From assembly GCF_004364435.1 (NCBI RefSeq), contig NZ_SOCT01000019.1:1-52789 (forward strand): a stretch of 52,789 nt of DNA, in the 5' to 3' direction. Shown in pieces: positions 35,501 through 44,833 of this stretch; the first letter of the stretch is position 1; each line of letters starts with the position of its first letter. A program made the position numbers and the translations under genes. Source of the DNA: Pseudomonas sp. LP_7_YM (GTDB lineage Bacteria; Pseudomonadota; Gammaproteobacteria; Pseudomonadales; Pseudomonadaceae). The notes beneath the pieces are model-generated. The model was not told the origin of the DNA. It saw nothing but the letters and a program-made list of their open reading frames with translations, and searched no databases.

Positions 35501-36514
35501 CACACCCGAGAGTTCGGCAAAGTAGTTCGGAAAGTTGAGTAATGCACTGTTGGCATCAGAGCCCAGATTGATCATCTGCGCATCGACGTGGCGCTGAATG
35601 CCGTGGTGCAGGTTCGCCAGTTTGCTGTCGAGTACGGTGCGCAGGCCGTCGGTGCGTATTTCCGACAGTCCGAAGGTCATGCCCAGCGGCTGCTGGCGCT
35701 CGGCGAGGTCCAGGCCGTCGAAAGCCTGATTGAAACCGGGCAGTTGGTCGGTCTTGCTGAGCATCAGGTAGATGGGCGGATTGGCATCCAGACAGCGAAC
35801 GTATTCTTCGATCCGGGACACCAGCTGCGTGGCCATTTCCGCGCGTTCGTGCGCCGTGGCCCCCAGCAATTCCGGCAGGCTTACGACCAGCACCAGACCA
35901 TTGACTGCAGATTTCTTGCGCTGCTTTTTCAGCAGTTGCAGGAATGCTGTGAATTCGCTCGCAGACTGGTCGTCGCGCAAGTAGCGCCCCGCCGTATCGA
36001 TCAGCACAGCATCCGGGCTGAAATACCAATCGCAGTGTTGGGTACCGCTGTCGTTATCGTTCTGACTGCTGGCAATACTGGCCGACAGACCCGAGCGAGT
36101 GAGCAGCGACGTCTTGCCCGCTGCCGACATACCGATGACCAGATACCACGGCAAGTCATACAGTGCCGAAGAGCCGCCGCCGCCGGCGGAACGGTCAGCA
36201 CGCAACATGGCAATTGCATGCTTGAGCCTGTCCCTGAGCACCTGCTGATCACGGAACTCACCATTGGACTTGACCGAGCGGTCGACCTCGATCTGCACCA
36301 GATTTTCGAGGTTGCGCTCGGTGCGGATCCGTTTGTATTGGCGCAGCACGATAATCAGCATGTAGAACGCGCTGACGATCAACATCGTTTGCAGCGCGTG
36401 ATCGCGTGACCATTGCAGGCGCGGCGCAATCAGCCAGCACACGACGAGGCTTGCCAGCCACAACGCGATGACGAGGAACCAGAAACTTTTTAATACGCGA
36501 AGTAATGTTTTCAT
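32591..36514 (-). CDS. tssM: T6SS membrane complex protein TssM (IcmF)
   Basis: TssM is the large inner-membrane protein that spans the periplasm and joins TssL to the lipoprotein TssJ. 1307 residues, full family length. Two N-terminal helices (about 11-30 and 43-58) precede the cytoplasmic NTPase domain with Walker A GMSAAGKTS (128-136), AVLIDTAGRYL and IYLMLSKTDQLPGF. A third helix (LALLFGLAFIGWQAL, about 430) leads to the periplasmic ImcF/DUF1215 domain and the C-terminal TssJ-binding beta domain (LVSGNLRNESDWVLDGEGGD; FTLDGQEQHYRNGKTSWSRF). An intact Walker A suggests NTP binding is kept. The ribosome site AGGAAGAC precedes ATG 36514. Confidence 0.95.
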   Translation of the reverse strand: MKTLLRVLKSFWFLVIALWLASLVVCWLIAPRLQWSRDHALQTMLIVSAFYMLIIVLRQYKRIRTERNLENLVQIEVDRSVKSNGEFRDQQVLRDRLKHAIAMLRADRSAGGGGSSALYDLPWYLVIGMSAAGKTSLLTRSGLSASIASSQNDNDSGTQHCDWYFSPDAVLIDTAGRYLRDDQSASEFTAFLQLLKKQRKKSAVNGLVLVVSLPELLGATAHERAEMATQLVSRIEEYVRCLDANPPIYLMLSKTDQLPGFNQAFDGLDLAERQQPLGMTFGLSEIRTDGLRTVLDSKLANLHHGIQRHVDAQMINLGSDANSALLNFPNYFAELSGVLEQFLEHFIQPASQGSPLLLRGLYFTSALQTDQQLSQVYEDDLAESFALYPAADSLQFADAGGRKLGDRSYFITDTFRRVIFPDRDLTRYQSRTGRDTSLSPAVIALALLFGLAFIGWQALTFKNNREWIAALQQKISNLSDASDRPQRMAAGEGLELLRDELALIEKHRAKGVPLHLSAGLYRGNEIFAAAQSAYLQQLRTQALEPVALKLQMQMRTFNDFALAMDPQNEPKPVAGKAAGKPVKGQKLIDRGMQNLTANPGKSSLSSIPRSVGDAGSRFKGAARGVASKTRDGALADLRNPATTNDAAELSATTGGLSLSEEMLGRLDEQQVASIIEAYNSLKLYLMLTQPGVHPDPEFVGAALPVAWASTSTDDSPVSNQVIDDNAPMYVQLLKNGQAPALPRNEQLVESTRTSLKSFMISSSLVDREYLRLQLESSRQFPAISLKDLVPLPGRQLLYGTEAVPAIFTRQGWDGFVKPELIKLVSGNLRNESDWVLDGEGGDSIVQKANFMREFMARYKRDYAQVWYTLLNGVGVRHFTDMANATEQLSLLSDVQNSPVKILLYAVNENTQWDLPASHETQQPGSKPQDTFWSKVTGIFDDSDKSAVGMLSPLPAVDDGSLAKRFEPVSRVFATQNAEGADSTIMDRYLAALRKLKVRMNNIQRSQDVGKSSKQLISETLEGQPSEVTNVRNYVETTVDTSQGGLSASLQGLFSLPIQFAWETLRDPAGQQIAKAWAQQIAKPWEQVMAHRYPIAAGSRNEASVKDLQRFVDPDSGLLPNFKRNEIGNLSGGEGLGMSSGAKAAPLVNPGMVNSIDKASSLGQVIASLSDKENGFEIMLEPSAYFTDIIFTLDGQEQHYRNGKTSWSRFSWPGTTTAPGARLDVVTLTGARITVFDYPGRWGLLRMNDSARVEDLDGIQQRFSWNTASGQVSLAVRNYGGVKLTDLANVKALNTLNAPVNVADGRTK

Positions 36515-36544
36515 GTCTTCCTGACTCGGTTACCTGACCATTGC

Positions 36545-37258
36545 TCAGGCACTGAACAGTTGGCTTATTTGTTCTGACAGTACGGCGACGTCCTTGCCCA
36601 GCAACCAGTCTAGCGTCAGGTAAACACCCAGGCAGACCAGCGCGATGAGCGCCAGGTAGAGCCACACCGGTACTTCGTGCCGCAGCATTTGCGAGACCTG
36701 ATCCGGCAGCGCCCAATCGGGCGACAATGCTTTAGGGGTCTTGCGATAACGCGCAATGTCCTGACCCAGCGTATTAGCCAGGTAACGCAACTGGTCTTTC
36801 TGGCTGAGGCCGAACTTGCCTTCGAAACCAAGCGCCAGGCACAGGTGGTAAACCTCCAGCACATCCAGGTTGTGTTTGACGTCGCCACGCAGCGCGTCGA
36901 TTTTGTCGAAGAACCCTTCCCCGGCCAGGTGCACGCCGAAATAGCGAAACTGCAGCGGTGATAGCTCGAAGTGACGGCGCAGCTCGTTGTCTCCCGAACG
37001 CAATACGCTTTCATCCAGAAAGGCACACAGTGCGTACTGCGTGTCCTTGACCTGCTCAACGCTGTAATTGGCGCTGCGTGCATCTCGCTCAAGGGTGACG
37101 AAAAAGCTATCGACACTGGCTTCGAACGCGGTCACCGAAGTCACCTGGCGGCCACGACGTACGATCAGCGCCATGCTGATGAAGTCCTGCACCAGGTCTT
37201 TCAAGGTTGGGGTGGCGTGGTTGGCGGTCGAGGCGCCTTGCATTACGGCTTCGTTCAT
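36545..37258 (-). CDS. tssL: T6SS membrane protein TssL (DotU/IcmH), short form
   Basis: 237 residues. The cytoplasmic domain shows the DotU pattern (YALCAFLDESVLRSGDNELR, FFDKIDALRGDVKHNLDVLE, YHLCLALGFEGKFGL) and is followed by one C-terminal membrane helix (VWLYLALIALVCLGVYLTLD). It ends shortly after; the OmpA-type peptidoglycan-binding extension found in some TssL is absent. It recruits the baseplate (TssK) to the membrane complex. The start overlaps the tssK stop (ATGA). A second ATG five codons in is possible. Confidence 0.93.
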   Translation of the reverse strand: MNEAVMQGASTANHATPTLKDLVQDFISMALIVRRGRQVTSVTAFEASVDSFFVTLERDARSANYSVEQVKDTQYALCAFLDESVLRSGDNELRRHFELSPLQFRYFGVHLAGEGFFDKIDALRGDVKHNLDVLEVYHLCLALGFEGKFGLSQKDQLRYLANTLGQDIARYRKTPKALSPDWALPDQVSQMLRHEVPVWLYLALIALVCLGVYLTLDWLLGKDVAVLSEQISQLFSA

Positions 37259-38598
37259 TTGAGTACCGCCATCAGTTCAAGCTTGAGGTTGGTGAAGGCA
37301 CTGGGTGCATAAAATGAAATTGCCTGCGCGCTCATCATGCGTTCGTAGACCCGGCCATGTGGCTCGATTGAGAAATAGTGATTGTCCAGCCGCACGGGAA
37401 TCGCGTTGGGCAAGCGAGTGGAGTGATTGAGCGTGACGCCCGGCATGGCGCTGTTGACGACCACTTCGATGTCTTCCGGCGAGCCGACCTTGAAGGCACG
37501 CGGCACCAACTCCAGAAGGCTTGAGCCTGGCATGTCGGCATGCACGGAAATGTAAAAGTCCGCTTCCACAAGGCGAGGATCGTGCAACTGTCCTTGCCAG
37601 TAGGACGGCTTGGTCTGCGTCAGGTTAATCATGATGCACTGGTTCGGGATAACGTTATCCAGCAGCACACGAATCATCTCGTCGAGCTTGACCAGCGAGG
37701 CCGCCGGATCGTGATGATCGTATTCAGGGATGTCGTTGAGTTCGGTATCCAGAGAGAACGTCAGCAGTCCCCCGGCCAGTTCGGCCAGAAACAGATACAG
37801 GCGTTCCGGGTGCAGGCGAGGGTGCGAAAGCAGATGTGCCAGGTTCGGATAGGCGCGGTTCACGGTGTTGAGCAACCAGAACAGCGTGACGTCGCTGGAG
37901 CCGAATTCTGCGATTTGATCGGCGCGTTCGCGACGACGACCCGACAGCGCCTTGCTCTTGGACTGCAATGCGCCAAGCAGGCGTTTGCCCAGGCCAATCA
38001 AGGTCTCATGGTTGCCAAGGTGCAGCGTTGGATGCACGAAGTGCGTGTCCAGATTGAAGCCGCCGATATTGTTGCGCGACAGGCGTGCAACCGGGCAGTA
38101 GCTGTAACCGTCCAGCGTGTCGCCATCAATCAGCATCACGACGTTCAGGCGCAGGCTGGTGATTTCGTTTTCGAGATCACCCTCGTTGAGGTCGGGCAGG
38201 GTGTCGAACTGCTTGCGAAAACGACGCGCACTCTTCTGCTCCTGTCCATCCTCGACATAGTTCAGTCCGAACAGCTCAGGCAGCTTCAGGGCGGCATAAA
38301 CCTTGAAGTCATTACCCTTGAGCAGCTCGCGCAAATCCCTCGCTGCCGGCAGCGGGTCGTGTTGAGGCGCATCGAACAGAGTGCCGTCAGGAAACACCAG
38401 CTTCAGGCGTGTGAGCTGCAGCGAGCCATTGCCCAGCGCCTCTTCGTCGATCTGCATTGCCTGCACGCCCCAGTGAAACGGGGTATTGCGCAGCGTCGAT
38501 TCCGCGAGCTGGTGCTGATGAAACTCGTCCTGATATTGGAAATGCTGTGGCAAAAGGAACATTCCTTCGGACCACATCACGCGGCTCTGCTTACTCAT
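37255..38598 (-). CDS. tssK: T6SS baseplate protein TssK
   Basis: TssK trimers link the baseplate to the membrane complex. 447 residues, normal length. Typical features are the N-terminal SRVMWSEGMFLLPQHFQYQD, then NYVEDGQEQKSARRF, the middle FWLLNTVNRAYPNLAHLLSH, ERLYLFLAELAGGLLTF, and the C-terminal RVYERMMSAQAISFYAPSAF. It overlaps tssJ by 8 bases and tssL by 4, so translation is tightly coupled. Confidence 0.95.
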   Translation of the reverse strand: MSKQSRVMWSEGMFLLPQHFQYQDEFHQHQLAESTLRNTPFHWGVQAMQIDEEALGNGSLQLTRLKLVFPDGTLFDAPQHDPLPAARDLRELLKGNDFKVYAALKLPELFGLNYVEDGQEQKSARRFRKQFDTLPDLNEGDLENEITSLRLNVVMLIDGDTLDGYSYCPVARLSRNNIGGFNLDTHFVHPTLHLGNHETLIGLGKRLLGALQSKSKALSGRRRERADQIAEFGSSDVTLFWLLNTVNRAYPNLAHLLSHPRLHPERLYLFLAELAGGLLTFSLDTELNDIPEYDHHDPAASLVKLDEMIRVLLDNVIPNQCIMINLTQTKPSYWQGQLHDPRLVEADFYISVHADMPGSSLLELVPRAFKVGSPEDIEVVVNSAMPGVTLNHSTRLPNAIPVRLDNHYFSIEPHGRVYERMMSAQAISFYAPSAFTNLKLELMAVLK

Positions 38599-39349
38599 GA
38601 ACGCCTTCCAATAATGAATCGAATTTTGACTGCATGCTTTTCTGCGCAGACTCCGTCGCAGTGTCCTGAGCCTTCTGGATCATCGCGTCCTGCACTTTCT
38701 GCGTGAGCGTCGGGTTTGCCGGGTCTTCGGGAATGGTATTGCGCTGCGCCAGCTGTGCTTCGGTCGGTGGCTTGTTCAGCACGTCAGCACCGCGCACGGC
38801 CAGCACCTGGTTGTTGTCTATCAACACCCGCAGGCTGTCGGCAGAGAACCAGATGCTGTCTTTGCGCAGCGAGTTGGCGTCGAAGGCGACTTTCCAGCGG
38901 CTCTTTTCCTCCGAGCGGAAGAACGCAGCAACGCCGACATAGCCAGCAGCCTTATTCAGCGGCCATTGGTTGTTCTGGCCCATGCCTGGCAGCAGGGTGA
39001 TTTCCTGACTGTCGATCAGCGTGTTGCCGAGGGCTTTTTGCGGGTCGTCCCACAGCGTGTCGGCGTCGACCGAAGCAAAGCGCTCCAGAGCGGTCAGCTG
39101 ATACACGCGTACCACGACCGAGAGTGGCTTGCCCGCGTCGTCTGGATTCAGCTGATTACCGCCGTCGGAAACCAGGATAACCTTCTCTTTGTCGCCGAAC
39201 AGCATGTCGCCAGCCCAGGTGTCGTCGACCCGCTTGCCGGCCCTGTCGGTGATGCCACAGGCCGTCAGCGCCAGTAACATGGCAAGGAAGGTCAGCCCCT
39301 TTGCCCAGCCTGCGCCGGGGTAAACACGTTCCAAGTTGTGCATATTCAT
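38591..39349 (-). CDS. tssJ: T6SS outer-membrane lipoprotein TssJ
   Basis: TssJ anchors the TssM periplasmic domain at the outer membrane. 252 residues. The signal peptide ends in the lipobox LTAC, with the lipidated Cys at 31 and Gly-Ile next (no Asp at +2, consistent with outer-membrane sorting). The body has the TssJ fold segments LSVVVRVYQLTALERFASVD and DSQEITLLPGMGQNNQWPLN, with GYVGVAAFFRSEEKSRWKVA. A C-terminal helical extension of about 50 residues (TQKVQDAMIQKAQDTATE) goes beyond the short TssJ proteins. ATG 39349 is used; an ATG two codons on is equally possible. Confidence 0.93.
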   Translation of the reverse strand: MNMHNLERVYPGAGWAKGLTFLAMLLALTACGITDRAGKRVDDTWAGDMLFGDKEKVILVSDGGNQLNPDDAGKPLSVVVRVYQLTALERFASVDADTLWDDPQKALGNTLIDSQEITLLPGMGQNNQWPLNKAAGYVGVAAFFRSEEKSRWKVAFDANSLRKDSIWFSADSLRVLIDNNQVLAVRGADVLNKPPTEAQLAQRNTIPEDPANPTLTQKVQDAMIQKAQDTATESAQKSMQSKFDSLLEGVHE

Positions 39350-39372
39350 GACTGCTACCTATGAAAGCTCGA

Positions 39373-41970
39373 TCAAGTCAGGCGGTATGAAAAGTCGCCA
39401 TCGCTGCCCAGCTCGATGTCCAGACGTTGGATCGGTTTGTCCTGCGCCATGCGCTCCAGAACATGCTGGGCAAGTTCGGGCATGAGGGTTTTGGACAGAA
39501 TGTTGTCGATGTTGCGCGCACCGCTGTCGACTTCGGTGCAACGTGCGGCAATGGCTTTTACCAGCGCCTCGTCGTACCCCAGCACGGCTTGGTGATTGCG
39601 TTCGAAACGCTTGCGGATACGTTCCAGTTTCAGCGCCACGATGCGCTCCAGAATCGCGTCCTGGACCGGGTAGTAAGGGACGATGGTCAGGCGGCCGAGG
39701 AAGGCCGGTTTGAATACCTGATTCAGCTCGTCGCGCAGGCCCTCGACAATGTCCTGCGGGGTCGGCTGCTCAGTCGTATTCAGGCACCACTGCATGATGC
39801 GGTCGGTGCCGGTGTTGGATGTGAGGATGATTACCGTGTTGCGGAAGTTGATTTCCCGGCCTTCGCCGTCGTCCAGCACACCTTTGTCGAAGACCTGGAA
39901 AAACAGCTCAAGCACATCAGGGTGAGCTTTTTCCACCTCATCCAGCAGCACCACACTGTAGGGTTTGCGTCTCACTGCTTCGGTCAGCACGCCGCCTTCG
40001 CCGTAACCGACATAGCCCGGAGGCGAACCCTTGAGGCTGGAAACGGTGTGCGCTTCCTGATACTCGGACATGTTGATGGTGATGACATTGCGTTCGCCGC
40101 CGTAAAGGGTGTCGGCAAGCGCCAGTGCAGTTTCGGTCTTGCCGACACCGCTTGGGCCCAACAGCAGGAATACGCCAATAGGCTTGTTTGGGTCTTCCAT
40201 GCGGGCGCGGGAAATTTTGATGCGTTTGCCGATCTCCAGCAGCGCGTGATCCTGGCCCAATACGCGCTCACCCAACAGCGCAGGCAGACGCTGAACGGTT
40301 TCGATTTCGTCACGCAGCATTTTGCCAAGAGGAATGCCGGTCCAGCCGGAAATCACTTCACCGATGGTGCCGCCGTCGACCAGTGCATGGACCAGAGGCT
40401 GTTCGCCTTGAACCGCAGTCAACTCGACGCGCACAGCTGAAATACCGTCTGCATCGGGTTTGTCGGCCGCACTCAGCGCAGCGAGTTTCTCGACCAGATC
40501 CAGCTCGCGTTTCCACTGTTGCTCGAGGTTTTCACGATTTTGCTGTGCAGCCTTTAATTCTTCGTTCAGCGTCGTGAGACGACGGGTGTGGTCACTGCCT
40601 TTGGACGCCTCCTGTTCGAGTACAGCGATTTCCGACTGTACGTTTTCAATCAGTCGCTTGCAGTCCTCCAACGGACCTGGCTGCGCAGACTGCGCCAACG
40701 CCACGCGCGCGCAAGCGGTGTCCAGCACGCTGACAGCTTTGTCCGGCAACTGACGCCCGGTGATGTAGCGATTGGACAGCCGCACGGCCTGTACCAGCGC
40801 CTCGTCCATTACCGTAACTTTGTGATGCTCCTGCATTTTCGAGAGCAGGCCACGAAGCATATGGATCGCTTTGTCTTCGTCGGGCTCTTCGACTTTCACC
40901 ACTTGAAAGCGGCGAGCCAGCGCGGCGTCTTTCTCGAAATACTTTTTGTATTCCGCCCAGGTCGTTGCGGCGATGGTGCGCAATTCGCCTCGCGCCAAGG
41001 CAGGCTTGAGCAGGTTGGCGGCATCGTTCTGACCGGCCTGGCCACCCGAGCCGATCAACGTGTGCGCCTCGTCGATGAACAGAATGATCGGGTGCAGGCT
41101 ACGTTTGGTTTCCTCGATGACCGACTTCAGGCGATTTTCGAACTCGCCCTTCACGCCAGCACCGGCCTGCAGCAGACCCAGGTCCAGGGTGTGAATCGCA
41201 ACATCCTTGAGCACCGAAGGCACATCGCCTTGGACAATGCGCAAGGCCAGCCCTTCGACGACAGCGGTTTTACCCACGCCAGCCTCACCGGTGAGGATCG
41301 GGTTGTTCTGGCGACGACGCGTGAGAATGTCCACCATCTGGCGCACTTCGAATTCGCGACCCAGCACCGGGTCGATGCGGCCTTCGCGAGCGCTTTGCGT
41401 CAGGTTGATGGTGTACTGATCCAGTGCAGGCGTCTTGCCGTTGCCTTTGAGCGGGCGGCTGCTGGTGGTGTCCGGGCTTTGCAGCGGACTGGACAGGCGG
41501 GATTCCGCGCTGCCTTCCACCAAAGCACCGAGATTGACGCGCAGATCGTCGGCGTTGATTTTTTCCAGCTCCGGTGCCGAGGCGATGACCACGCGATGCA
41601 GTTCATCGTCGTCCAGCAGGGCCTGGAGCAGATAGCCGGTGCGGATCTGGCTTTGCCCGAATTCGATGGACGCCAGCACCCAGGCTTGCTCGATCATCCG
41701 TGTGATGTGCGGCGACAACGCCGGCGTACGGGTGTTGCCCTTCTTGAAGGTGCCAAGGGCGGTAACCAGCTGAGCCTGCAAACGCTCCGGCACCACATCG
41801 TAATGGCGAAGAATGGCTGGCAAGTCGTTGTCGTCACCTTCCAGCAACTGCAAGAGCAAGTGTTCGACTTCGACGTCGTAATGATGCTCTGACAGACACA
41901 GGGCAGCCGCGGCTTCTGTAGCTGTGCGACTGGTTTCGTTCAGCTTGGCGAACAACGACTTCAGGTTCAC
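39373..41970 (-). CDS. tssH: T6SS ATPase ClpV (TssH)
   Basis: An AAA+ disaggregase that takes apart contracted TssB/TssC sheaths for reuse. 865 residues. The N-terminal double Clp repeat domain spans about 1-150 (TATEAAAALCLSEHHYDVEV). The first ATPase has Walker A GEAGVGKTAVVEG (about 228-240) and Walker B ILFIDEAHTLIGSGG. A ClpB-type coiled insertion lies in the middle. The second ATPase has GPSGVGKTETALA and YSVVLLDEVEKAHPDVLELF. The length and motifs are complete. It ends 23 bases before tssJ, and its start overlaps the tssG stop by 4 bases. Confidence 0.96.
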   Translation of the reverse strand: MNLKSLFAKLNETSRTATEAAAALCLSEHHYDVEVEHLLLQLLEGDDNDLPAILRHYDVVPERLQAQLVTALGTFKKGNTRTPALSPHITRMIEQAWVLASIEFGQSQIRTGYLLQALLDDDELHRVVIASAPELEKINADDLRVNLGALVEGSAESRLSSPLQSPDTTSSRPLKGNGKTPALDQYTINLTQSAREGRIDPVLGREFEVRQMVDILTRRRQNNPILTGEAGVGKTAVVEGLALRIVQGDVPSVLKDVAIHTLDLGLLQAGAGVKGEFENRLKSVIEETKRSLHPIILFIDEAHTLIGSGGQAGQNDAANLLKPALARGELRTIAATTWAEYKKYFEKDAALARRFQVVKVEEPDEDKAIHMLRGLLSKMQEHHKVTVMDEALVQAVRLSNRYITGRQLPDKAVSVLDTACARVALAQSAQPGPLEDCKRLIENVQSEIAVLEQEASKGSDHTRRLTTLNEELKAAQQNRENLEQQWKRELDLVEKLAALSAADKPDADGISAVRVELTAVQGEQPLVHALVDGGTIGEVISGWTGIPLGKMLRDEIETVQRLPALLGERVLGQDHALLEIGKRIKISRARMEDPNKPIGVFLLLGPSGVGKTETALALADTLYGGERNVITINMSEYQEAHTVSSLKGSPPGYVGYGEGGVLTEAVRRKPYSVVLLDEVEKAHPDVLELFFQVFDKGVLDDGEGREINFRNTVIILTSNTGTDRIMQWCLNTTEQPTPQDIVEGLRDELNQVFKPAFLGRLTIVPYYPVQDAILERIVALKLERIRKRFERNHQAVLGYDEALVKAIAARCTEVDSGARNIDNILSKTLMPELAQHVLERMAQDKPIQRLDIELGSDGDFSYRLT

Positions 41971-43037
41971 AGGGAGACCCCATCAAAAGGAATATTAAAA
42001 AGAGCACAACGGGAAGGCTCGACATCGACACCCGGACGTTTGAGCCAGCCCATCCAGCCCAGTGCAACGTTGCCCTGACGACCCAGCCGGGCCATTGGCA
42101 CGGCTTCGCGCTTGAGCGTGGGTGCCACCTGGAAATCCAGGTGCGCGCCTACATAAAAACGCACCAGCTCCACCAGCTTCTGGTAGTCGTCGGTGCCCGG
42201 CTGGAAGCGTTGGTAATCAGCCAGCAGCAACGGACCGATTTCGATGCGCACGCACGACTGGTAATCCCAGACCCGGTTGCCCGCTACGGCGCTCTGGCCG
42301 AGCGCCGCATTTTTTAGGCCCAGTTGCGTGCATTGACTGACGTCCAGCTTCAGCCAGCGTCCGGCGAATTGCCTGACCTTGAAGGGCAGCGAGAAATAAA
42401 AACTCAGCATGACCTGCAAGTTCAGCGAGTTGCGCGGCTTCTGAGCGAACATCCCGGAGAAATAGCTGAACAGCTCGCGACGCAAGGGCGAGCCGTCCTT
42501 GCCGAATTTCTGCTTCTGCGCCTGAGGCCCGAAGCCCACAAGGTTTAACAGGTAGCGGTCGAAGTTCGAGCTGCCGTTGCGTTCGTACTCGATGTAGAAC
42601 TTGTACTTTTGCCAGGCCTCATAAAACAGCGTGGTCATGCGATGCGAAAACAGATCGAGAAAGGCGTGCGCAGCGTCGTCGCGATACAGAATGTGGCGCT
42701 CCATCAACAGCTCTGTGTACGGACGCGGCAAAACGCCGGAGGGACCGACCAGTCCCATGAACGTAACCTGCACTTCCGACAGCGGCAAACCTGCAGCCGA
42801 GACCTTGCCCTCGCGCTCGAACTTCAGGTCGCTGACTTCGCTCGCCGGAAAGTTGAGTGACAGCTGCGAGCGGAAACGCAACGGATCTTCATGCGGCCGC
42901 GTTTCCAGGTCCATGCGCCCGTTTCTGCTGTAGTGCAGGCGGAGCAAACGCACCAATTGAAAAAACTCGAATCGGTGTGGCTCAGCCCTTGCCTGGTCGA
43001 TCAGACCAGGGGTTGATCGCCGGTTCGCGGGGGCCAT
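41967..43037 (-). CDS. tssG: T6SS baseplate protein TssG
   Basis: A baseplate component that forms a wedge with TssF and TssE. 356 residues: N-terminal EPHRFEFFQLVRLLRLHYSR, DPLRFRSQLSLNFPASEVSD, the motif TFMGLVGPSGVLPRPYTELL, and C-terminal FYVGAHLDFQVAPTLKREAV and RLGRQGNVALGWMGWL. The start overlaps the end of tssF by 37 bases; a possible AGAGAG ribosome site supports ATG 43037. The whole family pattern is present. Confidence 0.94.
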   Translation of the reverse strand: MAPANRRSTPGLIDQARAEPHRFEFFQLVRLLRLHYSRNGRMDLETRPHEDPLRFRSQLSLNFPASEVSDLKFEREGKVSAAGLPLSEVQVTFMGLVGPSGVLPRPYTELLMERHILYRDDAAHAFLDLFSHRMTTLFYEAWQKYKFYIEYERNGSSNFDRYLLNLVGFGPQAQKQKFGKDGSPLRRELFSYFSGMFAQKPRNSLNLQVMLSFYFSLPFKVRQFAGRWLKLDVSQCTQLGLKNAALGQSAVAGNRVWDYQSCVRIEIGPLLLADYQRFQPGTDDYQKLVELVRFYVGAHLDFQVAPTLKREAVPMARLGRQGNVALGWMGWLKRPGVDVEPSRCALFNIPFDGVSL

Positions 43038-44833
43038 TGGACCACTCTCTTTTCGCGCTGCAAGCTGCGAAGGGTTAATTGGGTAAAGCTGTTGATCGAG
43101 CAGTACTGACCGAAGAAATGGTCGAGCACCATGCCGAACAGGAACACACCGCTGCCGGTGTATTGGCTTTCATCGAATTTGAGCGTAATGCCGACGCCGC
43201 GCACAAAGTTCGGGCGCGGATGACCGATGCGCGCAACCACAGGTTCGCTACTGACCGAAACGATGCCGTTGATTTGTTTTCGGATCGCCGAGGTATTGCG
43301 GTAGTTGTACAGCGACAGCAGTTCCAGCAGCACATCACGGCCTTTGGAGACCAGCGACATGTGGTTTAGCGACAGGTGTGAAATCAGACGCCAGATCACA
43401 CCATTGCCCAGCGGCACGCGCACCGATGCTGTGGGCTTGCGCAGGCAGCGAATGTCGGTGATGACCGAATTGGCGGGAATGTTGAAATCCCCGCGCTCGC
43501 CGCCAAATGGCAACATCAAGGGCAGGTCGCGGTTGCTACAGGTCAGGCGGATGCTCAGTGTGTCGTTGGTCGAATCGATCAACTCCAGATCACGGTCGAC
43601 CACACGGATGAACATGTTCGTGCCATCGCTCTGCTGGGTCTGCACGGGGCGGCGACGGGCGATCCAGAAACTGTTGCCGGACCCTTGGTCGGCGCGGGGT
43701 TCGAAGAACGGGTGACAGGTCGCGACCTGGTCGATGCCGCCGAGCTTTTTCACACGGCGTACGCGGTCGATGGACACGACCTCTGCTGAGCTTTGCAGAC
43801 GCACATCGGGGATGACCGGGTATTCGTGCTGTGCGTGGGTCAGCTTGATCGGCTCTGCCTGCTGGCGGAACAGATTGATGATCGGTGTGCAGTTGAGTTT
43901 GAAGTTGCTGCGACCGATGTTCTGCGTCAGGCGTGCAAGACGGTCGTTGAGGTCGTAGTCGGAAAAATAGAAATTAATCTCGACCTTTTCCAGCGCCTTG
44001 CCCGCCAGAATGCGGCTGAACCCGGACAGGTCGAAGAACATGAATTTGTCGGGGAACGTGAAGTACTCGTGCAACAGGCGATAGCCCAGGAACGAGCGCT
44101 CCGAGTAGTCGATCAGCCCATCATCCAGCCCATAGCCCACGGCTTTCAGGGCCTTGGCAGGCAGTACCACTTCCCGGGTGCGCCCCTCATCCTGAAAGGT
44201 CAACGTCGCCTTGGCCAGGTTGTTGAACAGCAATTCGTACAGCTGCAGCATCAGTGTGCTTTCGCCGTCCAGGAAGAAGCGCAGGCTGTCCAGCTCCATC
44301 TGCCCGAACAGCGCGTCGCTCGTAGTCCCCAGCACCATCCGCAGGCGCGCGACCAGCTCGGCGCTGTGACCGTTGAATGCTGAGCGCTCCATTTCCACGA
44401 AGGAGGCCTGCTGCACGGTGATCGGCCACAGCTCGACGGGATAGCACGTGCGGAACTTGCACACCACGCCGTCGACCGGGTTGGCGTGCAGTTGGGTGTG
44501 ACGAGCGATGCGATAGGCCTCGGTGACCTTCTCGTTCTTGCCCATGCTGAATTCGACGATGGACATCGATGGCGTCGGACGCAGGTAATGCGGGTACATC
44601 ACCTCAAGAAACGATTCGACGATTTCCGGAAACTCATCGTCGAGCTTCTTGTGAACGCGGGCAGCCAGAAACGAAAAAGCCTCGATCAAACGCTCGGTGT
44701 GCGGGTCCTCGCAGTTGTCCCCTTCAATGAGCAGGCGCGATGCGATTTTCGGATACTGGCTCGCGAACTCCTGGCCCAAAAAGCGCAGGTGCGACAGTTC
44801 CTTTTCATAGTAGGGAAGCAGGTCGTCGAGCAT
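43001..44833 (-). CDS. tssF: T6SS baseplate protein TssF
   Basis: 610 residues. The N-terminus MLDDLLPYYEKELSHLRFLG and the block HTERLIEAFSFLAARVHKKL, then FPEIVESFLEVMYPHYLRPT, are characteristic of TssF/ImpG/VasA. It assembles with TssG and TssE around VgrG in the baseplate. The start and the tssE stop share a base (TGATG). Nothing is missing relative to the family. Confidence 0.95.
   Translation of the reverse strand: MLDDLLPYYEKELSHLRFLGQEFASQYPKIASRLLIEGDNCEDPHTERLIEAFSFLAARVHKKLDDEFPEIVESFLEVMYPHYLRPTPSMSIVEFSMGKNEKVTEAYRIARHTQLHANPVDGVVCKFRTCYPVELWPITVQQASFVEMERSAFNGHSAELVARLRMVLGTTSDALFGQMELDSLRFFLDGESTLMLQLYELLFNNLAKATLTFQDEGRTREVVLPAKALKAVGYGLDDGLIDYSERSFLGYRLLHEYFTFPDKFMFFDLSGFSRILAGKALEKVEINFYFSDYDLNDRLARLTQNIGRSNFKLNCTPIINLFRQQAEPIKLTHAQHEYPVIPDVRLQSSAEVVSIDRVRRVKKLGGIDQVATCHPFFEPRADQGSGNSFWIARRRPVQTQQSDGTNMFIRVVDRDLELIDSTNDTLSIRLTCSNRDLPLMLPFGGERGDFNIPANSVITDIRCLRKPTASVRVPLGNGVIWRLISHLSLNHMSLVSKGRDVLLELLSLYNYRNTSAIRKQINGIVSVSSEPVVARIGHPRPNFVRGVGITLKFDESQYTGSGVFLFGMVLDHFFGQYCSINSFTQLTLRSLQREKRVVQWPPRTGDQPLV

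Noticed and set aside
40588..41892. A 434-codon plus-strand open frame opposite tssH
   Set aside because: It is an antisense shadow of ClpV; both ATPase motifs are on the minus strand.
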